Below are positions 55,520 through 63,033 of a stretch of 64,000 nt of DNA, piece after piece. This DNA comes from Ignatzschineria sp. F8392. Its GTDB lineage: Bacteria; Pseudomonadota; Gammaproteobacteria; Cardiobacteriales; Wohlfahrtiimonadaceae. The position numbers were made by a program, and so were the translations under genes. Each line of letters begins with the position of its first letter. Position 1 is the stretch's first letter. The DNA is taken from NCBI RefSeq assembly GCF_002252045.1, contig NZ_NEFF01000001.1, forward strand, positions 62,001 to 126,000, written 5' to 3'. Below the pieces are notes generated by a model, which was given only the letters and a program-made list of their open reading frames with translations, did no database searches and was not told the origin of the DNA.

Positions 55520-56812
55520 TTAAAAACGATCGATCGCAAAAGGTTTTACATCGATCGGTGGGGGTTGATTGAGATAGAGTGCGGTGATGATCTCGGCTGT
55601 TAAAGTGGCATGTGTAATACCGAGATGCTGATGCCCAAAGGCGTAGTAGCAGTTATCAACTTGATCAATCACCGGGAGAGAGTCAGCCATCGTTGGGCGA
55701 AATCCCATCCACTCTGTCGCGTCTGTTGCATTTAAAGGATCCTTTAACATCGGTGTTGCTAAAGGGAGGAAATTTTGTGCGCGGCGCATATCGGGAGGAA
55801 GTTTCAATCCCCCATACTCCACTGTGCCAGCAAGTCTTAATCCACTATTCATCGGGGTCATAATAAATTTACGATCGATACTGGAGATTGGAATAGAGAG
55901 CCGCTCTTTTTCATGGGGAAGCATAAGGTGGTAACCTCGTTCTGTTTCCAAGGGGAGATTGAATCCGCTTAAGGCTTTTGCAAAGGGCTTTGAGAAAGCA
56001 CCCGTCGCTAAAACAATGCTTTCGGCAGTGAAGAGCTCTCCATTAGCGACCACCTCCACCTTTTTTGAAGAGAGTTTTTTGATTGAATCGACTTCATAAT
56101 TTTCGATCATGCTTCCACCTAGTTGCTGAAACTGAGTGAGGAGATGATCAATCAGGGCAGATAGATCTACAATATGCCCAGTATCAGGAAAGAGGAGCGC
56201 ACCTAATTGAGAGTCGGCCAATGCCGGAGCCTTATCGAGTAGCGCTTGCCGTTCTAGTAGCTGATTCTTGATGCCAAGAGCATTGAGTTTTTCACCATGT
56301 TTTTGTAACTGCTCGAGGGATTGCTCCCTTTCTGCGACAAGGAGTGAACCCTCAATTTTGACCCAAGATTGAAGTGCCCAACGCTCTTTAAAGCGTTCCC
56401 AAGAGGGAAGGGCGGCTCTATTCAACACTCTTAATGACTGATGAATTCTTTCAAAAGGGGCTGATCGCATATTACTAAGAAGCTTCATTCCCCAAGGCAT
56501 CAATTGAGGCAGATAGCGCCAATCAATTCGTAGAGGACCAAGAGGATCTAATAACATCTTTGGGAGCGATTTGAGCATAGAGGGATCAGCAATGGGATAG
56601 ACCTGCTCTGTAGCAATATGCCCGGCATTACCCCACGATGCACCGCGACCGACTTGCTCTTTCTCAAGCAGAAGGGTATCGATGCCCGCTTTTTGGAGCT
56701 CGAGAGCAATGGTTAATCCAATTAAGCCACCGCCCACAACAATCATTTTTCTCTCTCTACTAGCTCTCTCTCTATTAGTTTTCTCTCTACTAGTTTTCTC
56801 TCTATTAGCCAT
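55520..56812 (-). CDS. FAD-dependent D-amino-acid dehydrogenase, probable D-hydroxyproline dehydrogenase
   Basis: 430 residues (DadA/ThiO-like oxidoreductase family). FAD Rossmann motif KMIVVGGGLIGLTIALELQKAG starts at residue 22; GRGASWGNAGHI and the C-terminal WMGFRPTMADSLPVI block follow, and CYYAFGHQHLGITHATLTA ends the FAD site. In the pathway it would oxidise cis-4-hydroxy-D-proline to the pyrroline. The first 22 residues are a repetitive Arg/Glu/Lys leader (four 5-residue units), encoded by a 15-bp tandem array. Two starts are possible: Met1 (GGAG upstream) or Met23, directly before the FAD motif. Glycine oxidase (ThiO) activity cannot be excluded. Confidence 0.83.
   Translation of the reverse strand: MANREKTSREKTNRERASRERKMIVVGGGLIGLTIALELQKAGIDTLLLEKEQVGRGASWGNAGHIATEQVYPIADPSMLKSLPKMLLDPLGPLRIDWRYLPQLMPWGMKLLSNMRSAPFERIHQSLRVLNRAALPSWERFKERWALQSWVKIEGSLLVAEREQSLEQLQKHGEKLNALGIKNQLLERQALLDKAPALADSQLGALLFPDTGHIVDLSALIDHLLTQFQQLGGSMIENYEVDSIKKLSSKKVEVVANGELFTAESIVLATGAFSKPFAKALSGFNLPLETERGYHLMLPHEKERLSIPISSIDRKFIMTPMNSGLRLAGTVEYGGLKLPPDMRRAQNFLPLATPMLKDPLNATDATEWMGFRPTMADSLPVIDQVDNCYYAFGHQHLGITHATLTAEIITALYLNQPPPIDVKPFAIDRF
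56747..56806 (-). repeat. In-frame 15-bp tandem array at the 5' end of the dehydrogenase gene
   Basis: Four 15-bp units encode NREKT-SREKT-NRERA-SRERK (codons 3-22). Nucleotide identity between units is high (AGTAGAGAGAAAACT-like). Unit number changes would leave the reading frame intact. Confidence 0.93.
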
Positions 56813-56892
56813 AAAGATCTCCGCTTCTTCTCTTAGATTGATCTGTTCTTTGAATCTGCTCTCAAGCGATCTCCATAGGGAGATATCTCTGC

Positions 56893-57855
56893 TTAAGAGG
56901 GATTATCGCAATCGGTTGAGATGCCGTAACGAAATGGATCGTCGGGGTCGAGAAGGAGTGTATTCTCCCCAGAGATATAGGCGCGCCCCCGAATAATGGG
57001 GATAATCTTCTCTCCTTCGCGCTGATAACTTGCCTGAAATTGACTGCCGATAACGCTCTCTTGAATCCAGATATCACCTTCCGCTAATAGATCATCTTCT
57101 GCGAGTGTTGCCACCTTAGCGCTCGTCCCTGTACCACAAGGGGAACGATCATAAGCGCCGCCAGGACACATCACAAAGCTACGGCTATCGGCAGTCGGTG
57201 TTGATTGGAAGAGTTCAACATGATCGATTTCTTCATCATTAGCCCCGGTAATGCCGGCAGCTTTAAGGGCCACCATAATCTTTAAGGTAATGTCACTTAG
57301 TTGCACGGCATTTTTTAAATCAATATCCAAAAAGTGCTGATTGACTAAAAAGAACCAGTTGCCACCCCAAGCGATATCACCGGTAACACGCCCCCATTCT
57401 GGCACATCAACGCTCACCGCTTTTCGATAACGATAGGCCGGCACATTTTTTAAGCTTACAGAACCATCTTCATGAAGTGTGGTGCGAATATCTCCTACAG
57501 GTGTTTCGATAAGATGTTCGCCCGCTTCTACTTTTTGAAGATGGAGGAGGGAGGCCATCAAGCCGATCGTGCCATGGCCACACATACCGAGATAGCCTTT
57601 GTTGTTAAAAAAGATCACTCCGGCGGTTGCTTCTGGATTTGTTGGTGAACAGAGGAGGGCACCCACAAGTACATCATTGCCACGAGGCTCTAAGATGACC
57701 GCCTTACGGAAGTGATCAAAACGGTTTTTAAGAATTTCAAGACGCTCAGCCATTGAACCATTCCCAAGATCGGGAAAGCCTTCTAAAACTAATCGGGTCG
57801 GCTCACCGCCTGTATGTGAATCTAATACTTTTATTCTTTCGAGTGATAAATTCAT
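56893..57855 (-). CDS. 4-hydroxyproline 2-epimerase (proline racemase family)
   Basis: 320 residues. Cofactor-independent racemase family with the catalytic pair Cys in [11 protein letters not shown] (about 92) and Cys in [10 protein letters not shown] (about 242), plus [17 protein letters not shown] at the N-terminus. Two catalytic cysteines fit proline racemase or 4-hydroxyproline epimerase; 3-hydroxyproline dehydratases carry Thr at the second site. It would convert trans-4-hydroxy-L-proline, abundant in collagen, to cis-4-hydroxy-D-proline. First gene of the catabolic run, divergent from the PAS-AraC regulator. Confidence 0.9.
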   Translation of the reverse strand: MNLSLERIKVLDSHTGGEPTRLVLEGFPDLGNGSMAERLEILKNRFDHFRKAVILEPRGNDVLVGALLCSPTNPEATAGVIFFNNKGYLGMCGHGTIGLMASLLHLQKVEAGEHLIETPVGDIRTTLHEDGSVSLKNVPAYRYRKAVSVDVPEWGRVTGDIAWGGNWFFLVNQHFLDIDLKNAVQLSDITLKIMVALKAAGITGANDEEIDHVELFQSTPTADSRSFVMCPGGAYDRSPCGTGTSAKVATLAEDDLLAEGDIWIQESVIGSQFQASYQREGEKIIPIIRGRAYISGENTLLLDPDDPFRYGISTDCDNPS

Positions 57856-58060
57856 TCTCGTTTCTCCTTCGCTTTGGCTGCTTAATATTTAGTCTGCTTG
57901 ATTTGTCTTGAGGTTTCTTGATATGTTTTGATCAAAGTGATGCGCTAAATAGCACAATGATAAAAACCGAAAAAAGCTGAAAATAGATAAAAAATAGATA
58001 AAAACAGCTAAAAAGAAGAAAAATAGCGGAGCATCACTTGCTATCAGAAGGAGGAACTTC

Positions 58061-58837
58061 ATGTTGATACAAAATTTTTTGGAAAAGTACCAAGGTCAGC
58101 AAGCTTTTTTAGTGAGTCATTTAGAGGAGTTTACAAAGCATATTAAGTTGATCATGCCCTTGATCAATTCGATGTCTAATATCACCTTTTTTGTAAAGGA
58201 TCGTGAGGCGCGTTATCAGCTAGTTAATCACTGTTTTTTAGAGCGAGCAGGATTGAGATCATTGGAGGAGATTATCGGACGAACCTCAACAGATGTCTTT
58301 CAGAGTCAGTTTGGATCTCTCTATGAAGAACAAGACTTTAAGGTAATTGAGACCGGCTCCTCTATCTTAAATCGCTTAGAACTTCATACTTACAATAATG
58401 GCTCAATGGGGTGGTGTATGACGACAAAAATTCCCATTACTGATATCAATCTGAAAGTAGTCGGCGTTGTGGGGATATCGGTTGATATACAGGATGATAA
58501 GTTTGTGCGAACAGATCTTAATGTGAGGCTCAATCGTGTTCTCGATTATGTCAGTGAAAATTTCTTTACGCAGATCTCCACTCAAGAGTTAGCAGAGATG
58601 GCACATCTCTCTGTTTCTCAACTGAATCGACAATTTCGGGAGATCTTTCTGATGACGCCGTTACAGCTTATTCAGAAGAAACGCTTTGAACATGCGATCC
58701 ATCTTCTCTCCCAAGATCTTTCGATTACAGAGGTATCGATGCAGTGTGGCTATATCGACCATAGCGCCTTTAGCCGTAAATTTAAGGAGGTCACCAATAT
58801 GACGCCGACAGAATTTAAACTTGCATTAGCCTCTTGA
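58061..58837 (+). CDS. AraC-family transcription regulator with N-terminal PAS domain
   Basis: 258 residues: PAS-type sensor (about 35-145, NITFFVKDREARYQLVNHCF, VVGVVGISVDIQD) followed by two AraC helix-turn-helix units (about 160-256: LAEMAHLSVSQLNRQFREIF and ITEVSMQCGYIDHSAFSRKF). Divergent from the epimerase gene with 205 bp between starts, a typical position for the local activator. The gap contains repeats of ATAGATAAAAA and AGCTAAAAA around 57968-58020. Ligand is inferred to be hydroxyproline or an intermediate. Confidence 0.88.
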   Translation: MLIQNFLEKYQGQQAFLVSHLEEFTKHIKLIMPLINSMSNITFFVKDREARYQLVNHCFLERAGLRSLEEIIGRTSTDVFQSQFGSLYEEQDFKVIETGSSILNRLELHTYNNGSMGWCMTTKIPITDINLKVVGVVGISVDIQDDKFVRTDLNVRLNRVLDYVSENFFTQISTQELAEMAHLSVSQLNRQFREIFLMTPLQLIQKKRFEHAIHLLSQDLSITEVSMQCGYIDHSAFSRKFKEVTNMTPTEFKLALAS

Positions 58838-58888
58838 AAGAGCAGAGCGCCACACTATAGCAGTCATGCTGATCTCTCTTTTTCTCAC

Positions 58889-59806
58889 TTAGATAACAAG
58901 ACTCATAATCAGCGGGATTGTGATGATGGAGAGTAGGGTGCTCCAGGTGATCATCGAGGCGATGGCATCGGAGTCACCTCCCATCTGCCTTGAGAGAATA
59001 TAGGCATTGCCGGCAGAGGGCATCGTGGCAAAGAGCAGTGCAATGCCGGCAGTGATTCCTTCAACCCCCAATATCTTTAAGAGAAAAATAGTGATAGCCG
59101 GCATTAAAAGAAGCTTGAGGACGATCGCAAAAGTGATCGCTTTCATCTTGCCGGCATCCATCATAATAATCAGCCCTGCGCCGACGGACATCAGGCTCAA
59201 AGGAGTTGCGCTATTGCCAAGATAGAGCATCCATTGTTTAAATGGACCACTTAACTCGATCTGCAGAAAATTGGCGGCAATTCCGATCAGAACTCCGATA
59301 ATGAGCGGGTTTTTAAGAAGGGCGAGTAATATTCCGCCAAGACTCTTCTTTCCACTCTGATTGCTCCCATAGAGGTTGAGAACAGAGATACAGAGGATAT
59401 TGATTATAATAATCATATAGGCCATAAAAACGCCGGCAATGATAATGCCGGAACTGCCAAAAAGCGATTGTGATAGCGCTAAGAAGACATAGGAGTTATA
59501 ACGTGTTCCGCCTTGAAAAATAGAGGTAAAGAGCCGATTTTCGATCTTAAAAAAGTGCTTGATTGGAAAGAGTAAGAGAGCGATAAGAAGCGTTGCAATA
59601 AAAGTTGCTAACAACGCTTCTATCAAGCCCGGTTCTGAGAAGTTTGCTTTTGAGATCTCTAAGATCAGTAAAATAGGGAAGAAGAGGTAGTAGACCAAAG
59701 CTTCAATCCCTTTCCAGAGCTCATGACTCGGCAGAAGCCGCTTTGCAATAAATCCTGTAATCACAAGCCCAAAGATAGGCAAAACTGATAAGAGTGTCGC
59801 AAACAT
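58889..59806 (-). CDS. AEC-family (auxin efflux carrier-like) transporter
   Basis: 305-residue membrane protein with 10 predicted helices. LPIFGLVITGFIAKRLL at the N-terminus, FQGGTRYNSYVFLAL, the central KNPLIIGVLIGIAANFL and C-terminal FATMPSAGNAYILSRQMG fit the bacterial AEC/MleP-like family, whose members move organic acids or amino acids. Substrate unknown. It follows the polyamine-binding gene by 11 bases on the same strand, so the two are likely cotranscribed. Confidence 0.87.
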   Translation of the reverse strand: MFATLLSVLPIFGLVITGFIAKRLLPSHELWKGIEALVYYLFFPILLILEISKANFSEPGLIEALLATFIATLLIALLLFPIKHFFKIENRLFTSIFQGGTRYNSYVFLALSQSLFGSSGIIIAGVFMAYMIIIINILCISVLNLYGSNQSGKKSLGGILLALLKNPLIIGVLIGIAANFLQIELSGPFKQWMLYLGNSATPLSLMSVGAGLIIMMDAGKMKAITFAIVLKLLLMPAITIFLLKILGVEGITAGIALLFATMPSAGNAYILSRQMGGDSDAIASMITWSTLLSIITIPLIMSLVI

Positions 59807-59817
59807 CTGATTTTTTC

Positions 59818-60915
59818 CTATTGACCACTCTTCATCTTAATCCACATACGCGTGAGTGCTTTCTGTTGGCGAAGATCATAGGGGCGCTTAATATGAACAT
59901 TTTTTAAAGATTCTTCCGAGGGGAAGATAATCGGATTATTGCGTAACTCCGGCTCAATATACTCAAATGCGGCCTCATTTGCTGTTGGGAACATAATCTT
60001 ATTAGCAGCACGCGCACTATTTTTAGCATCTAACATAAAATTGATAAATTGATACGCTTCATCCACATTTTTGGCATCTTTGAGAATCACCATCTCATCA
60101 AACCAGACAATCGTTCCCTCTTTAGGAAGAATATATTGGATATCATTCTCTCTTCCCATCTCTTCTGCGGCATTTTTAGCAATAAAGAAGTCGCCGGACC
60201 AACCTACTGCAAGGCATGCATCGCCATTGGCAATCGCACTGATATATTCTGATGAGTGGAATTTTTTCACATAGGGACGAATGCTCTCTAATGTTGCTTG
60301 CACCTGTTCGATATCTTTTTTATCGGTCGACTCCGGGTCGATTCCAAGATACATATTGATCAGTGGCGTTGTCTCAATAGGGCTATCGAGTACATAGATA
60401 CCACACTCAGCCACTTTTGAGGCATATTGTGGATCGAGCAGTAACGCATAAGAATCGAGTGGTGCATCGGGTGCAAGTTCTTTGATCTTTGCTGCATCAA
60501 AGCCGATTCCGGTAGTTCCCCAAAAATAGGGAATGGCGTAATCATTGATATTTTCAAAAGTTGAGAGACTCTCAAGTGCAAAAGGCCAAATATTTTTATA
60601 ATTGGGAATCTTCTCCTTATCGAGTTTTAGTAGTTGATCTGCTTCCATCAGATAGGTGACGGCAAAATCAGAAGGGACAACAATATCATATCCAGAATTG
60701 CCGGTGAGCGTTTTAGCGAGCAGCGTCTGATTGCTATCTAGAGCATCCGCAATCACTTTAATGCCAGTTTGTGCCGTAAATTCATCGATCAGCTCTTGAT
60801 CGATATAGGAGACCCAGTTATAGATCTTTAACTCTTTAGTGGGCTCTTTAGCCATTGAGAACTGTGTCAATCCGCAGAGAGCGGTGAGTGTGATTAAGCG
60901 AAAAATAGCGCGCAT
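59818..60915 (-). CDS. Polyamine ABC transporter periplasmic substrate-binding protein (PotD/PotF-like)
   Basis: 365 residues with a Sec signal peptide (MRAIFRLITLTALCGLTQFSMA, about 22). The mature part begins KELKIYNWVSYIDQELIDEFTAQTGI, the standard PotD/PotF opening, with TGNSGYDIVVPSDF, GTTGIGFD, LDSPIE and AVGWSGDFF following. Polyamines such as spermidine or putrescine are the expected ligands. No permease or ATPase gene is adjacent; an AEC transporter gene follows instead. It may feed an ABC transporter encoded elsewhere. Confidence 0.88.
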   Translation of the reverse strand: MRAIFRLITLTALCGLTQFSMAKEPTKELKIYNWVSYIDQELIDEFTAQTGIKVIADALDSNQTLLAKTLTGNSGYDIVVPSDFAVTYLMEADQLLKLDKEKIPNYKNIWPFALESLSTFENINDYAIPYFWGTTGIGFDAAKIKELAPDAPLDSYALLLDPQYASKVAECGIYVLDSPIETTPLINMYLGIDPESTDKKDIEQVQATLESIRPYVKKFHSSEYISAIANGDACLAVGWSGDFFIAKNAAEEMGRENDIQYILPKEGTIVWFDEMVILKDAKNVDEAYQFINFMLDAKNSARAANKIMFPTANEAAFEYIEPELRNNPIIFPSEESLKNVHIKRPYDLRQQKALTRMWIKMKSGQ

Positions 60916-61063
60916 TGAGATCTTCTCCTCATAGAAAGATATCGAATTCTGATTTTTAGCATAAAAGGGGAGAAGATGATAGCCCTAAAAAAAAGAGATT
61001 TGCTCAAAGGGGTGAGATCTTCTATACTCAAAAACGATTGAAAAAACATTAAAAAATGATTGT

Positions 61064-61165
61064 TATTCCCCTAGAGGTGCTGTTGAAAACAGCTGAGATT
61101 GAAGTAAAACTTCGGGACTCTTATCACCTGATCTAGTTAATACTAGCGGAGGAAAGTGGCGAATA
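61064..61165 (+). promoter_or_regulatory. TPP riboswitch (THI-box)
   Basis: Characteristic elements appear in order: AGGTGCTGTTGAAAACAGCTGAGAT (61075-61099), a TTGAAG...CTTCGGGA arm, then ACCTGATCTAGTTAATACTAGCGGAGGAAAG (61126-61156). TATTC (61064-61068) and GAATA (61161-61165) can close P1. Thiamine pyrophosphate binding should lower expression of the thi genes that start at 61215. Between aptamer and ATG, CTCT (61193-61198) can pair with GGAG (61204-61207) at the ribosome site, suggesting translational control. Confidence 0.95.
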
Positions 61166-61214
61166 CACTGCGCTCGTGGCTGTGTGTGCCGACTCTCTGC
61201 AATGGAGAAAATAG

Positions 61215-61907
61215 ATGACATTACTACACGCCGTAACGCGAGATATTCCTACTATTCCAGATGAAAATCTTGTATCGATGATCGAAGCGATAACCCCTTA
61301 TGTGGATTATATTCAGCTTCGAGAGAAGTCGCGCTCTTCCAAAAGTTTAGGACGCTTAATTGAGCGAATTTTAGCGCGCGGAATTCCTGTTGAAAAATTG
61401 ATTGTTAACGATCGCGCTGATATTGCCCATGCCTTTGGTATTCCTCGAACCCATCTGACAGAGCAGAGTCTCTCTATTACGCGAATGCAAGATGCTTTTC
61501 CGGAGATGAAGTTTGGCCGCTCTTTTCATACAGTGAGCGCTGTAGAGCGGGAGCTCTCTCATTACGATTATGGTTATTTAGGCCATATCTTTCGCACAAG
61601 TGAAAAGCACTATCCTGCCTTAGGGATCGACCCCTTAATCTCCGCTTTTAAGGCGATTAATAGTCGAGAGGTGCAAGGTCGAGAAGTACAAGATCGAGAA
61701 GTGCAAGATCGAGGCGTACAAGTGCAAGGAAAATTGATCGCAATTGGTGGAATCGATGTCGATACCTTACCTAAGATTTGTGATGTTATCGATGGTGCGG
61801 CAGTGATGTCAGCGCTCTTTCCTGTTGCCAATCATCTTTTCGATATTGAGCGGGGGCGTCTAAAAGCAAAAGCATTAAGAGAGATTTTAGATAGAGGTAA
61901 TCGCTAA
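61215..61907 (+). CDS. ThiE/TenI-family protein, probable thiazole tautomerase TenI
   Basis: 230 residues, TIM-barrel. VDYIQLREKSRSSKSLGRLI, LIVNDRADIAHAFGIPRTHL, LGHIFRTSEKHYPALGIDPL and KLIAIGGIDVDTLPKI are typical of the ThiE/TenI family. The HIFRT variation and the location ahead of thiS-thiG-thiF match B. subtilis tenI, which aromatises the thiazole phosphate, rather than true ThiE; a thiamine-phosphate synthase role remains possible. Residues 151-170 are four copies of a 5-residue Arg-Glu-Val-Gln-x unit, an insertion just before the last strand. First gene after the TPP riboswitch. Confidence 0.78.
   Translation: MTLLHAVTRDIPTIPDENLVSMIEAITPYVDYIQLREKSRSSKSLGRLIERILARGIPVEKLIVNDRADIAHAFGIPRTHLTEQSLSITRMQDAFPEMKFGRSFHTVSAVERELSHYDYGYLGHIFRTSEKHYPALGIDPLISAFKAINSREVQGREVQDREVQDRGVQVQGKLIAIGGIDVDTLPKICDVIDGAAVMSALFPVANHLFDIERGRLKAKALREILDRGNR
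61665..61724 (+). repeat. In-frame 15-bp tandem array inside the tenI-like gene
   Basis: Four 15-bp units starting at 61665, 61680, 61695 and 61710 encode REVQG-REVQD-REVQD-RGVQV. The array lies in a loop between barrel elements, so length changes could be tolerated. Confidence 0.93.
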
Positions 61908-61932
61908 AGATCAATTATATGGAGATCATTAT

Positions 61933-62139
61933 ATGGAGATTATGATTAATGGTGAAAAGGTTAAGATCACGGCAGATATTGATAATATCGCAAAGTTGAT
62001 TGAGCACCTTGATCTAAAGAATCGAAGGTTCTTTATTGTTGAGAAGAATCGTGAAGTTGTAAAAAAGGAAGATTACACAACAACAGCGGTTGTTGCTGGT
62101 GATCAATTTGAAATTGTACATTTCGTAGGCGGTGGCTAG
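61933..62139 (+). CDS. thiS: Sulfur carrier protein ThiS
   Basis: 68-residue ubiquitin-like carrier. [20 protein letters not shown] begins the fold and the sequence ends FVGGG, giving the C-terminal Gly-Gly tail that ThiF adenylates and that carries sulfur as thiocarboxylate. ATG 61933 follows GGAG near 61921; a second ATG at 61942 is close. It overlaps or abuts thiG (2-base distance), an operon arrangement. Confidence 0.92.
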   Translation: MEIMINGEKVKITADIDNIAKLIEHLDLKNRRFFIVEKNREVVKKEDYTTTAVVAGDQFEIVHFVGGG

Positions 62140-62140
62140 G

Positions 62141-62911
62141 ATGACACTTAAAATAGGAAAATTTGAATTTAACTCCCGACTCTTTTTAGGAACGGGGAAA
62201 TATCGTACTTTTGAGGAGCAGAAAGGGGCGGTAGAGGCGAGTGAATCGGAAGTATTAACTTTTGCTGTTCGCCGAATGAATATTTTTGATGATAATCAGC
62301 CTGATCTTCTCGAAGCGCTCGATCTGACAAAGTATAAGTTACTCCCTAATACTGCCGGTGCAAATACAGCAGAAGAGGCGGTAAGAACGGCAAAGCTTGC
62401 ACATGCGTCTGGTCTTTGCGATATGGTTAAGGTAGAGATTATTGGTTGTCCTAAAACATTACTTCCCGATCCTGTTGAGACGCTTCGTGCAACAGAGATG
62501 TTGCTTGAAGAGGGGATGACGGTATTGGTCTATACCTCCGATGATGTAGTTTTAGCAAGACGCCTCCAAGAGATGGGGTGCCATGCGATTATGCCGGGAG
62601 CTTCACCGATTGGTAGTGGTTTAGGAATTATCAATCCGCTCAATCTGCAATATATTATTGAACAAGCAACTGTGCCGGTAATTGTTGATGCTGGATTAGG
62701 GAGCCCCAAAGATGTTGCATTCGCTATGGAGCTTGGGGCAGATGGTGTTTTGATGAATAGTGCCGTCGCTTATAGTGAAGATCCCATCAAGATGGCATTA
62801 GCGATGAATCTTGCAACAAAAGCGGGACGTTTAGCTTATGAGGCAAAACGAATGCCGATGAAGGGGCATGCAACAGCAAGTAGTCCATTGACAGGATTGA
62901 TCAGCTCCTGA
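62141..62911 (+). CDS. thiG: Thiazole synthase
   Basis: Assembles the thiazole phosphate ring from DXP, ThiS-thiocarboxylate and dehydroglycine. 256 residues, the same length as B. subtilis ThiG. It has [48 protein letters not shown] with the catalytic Lys in [57 protein letters not shown] and [23 protein letters not shown] 62141 is chosen; a GTG at 62132 overlaps the thiS stop. The similarity to Firmicutes ThiG is evident by eye. Confidence 0.96.
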   Translation: MTLKIGKFEFNSRLFLGTGKYRTFEEQKGAVEASESEVLTFAVRRMNIFDDNQPDLLEALDLTKYKLLPNTAGANTAEEAVRTAKLAHASGLCDMVKVEIIGCPKTLLPDPVETLRATEMLLEEGMTVLVYTSDDVVLARRLQEMGCHAIMPGASPIGSGLGIINPLNLQYIIEQATVPVIVDAGLGSPKDVAFAMELGADGVLMNSAVAYSEDPIKMALAMNLATKAGRLAYEAKRMPMKGHATASSPLTGLISS

Positions 62912-62922
62912 TCTCTGACCTT

Positions 62923-62958
62923 GCAATAAGCTTTAATTTTGCAATGAACTTTAATTTT
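62923..62958. repeat. 18-bp tandem duplication after thiG
   Basis: GCAATAAGCTTTAATTTT (62923-62940) and GCAATGAACTTTAATTTT (62941-62958). An 11-bp word GGGCCTCATCA also occurs twice at 62961 and 62980. Confidence 0.85.
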
Positions 62959-63033
62959 AAGGGCCTCATCAAATCGGTGGGGCCTCATCATAAAATAGAG
63001 TGATAATACCCCTAAGAGATAGAGAGAATGTAG

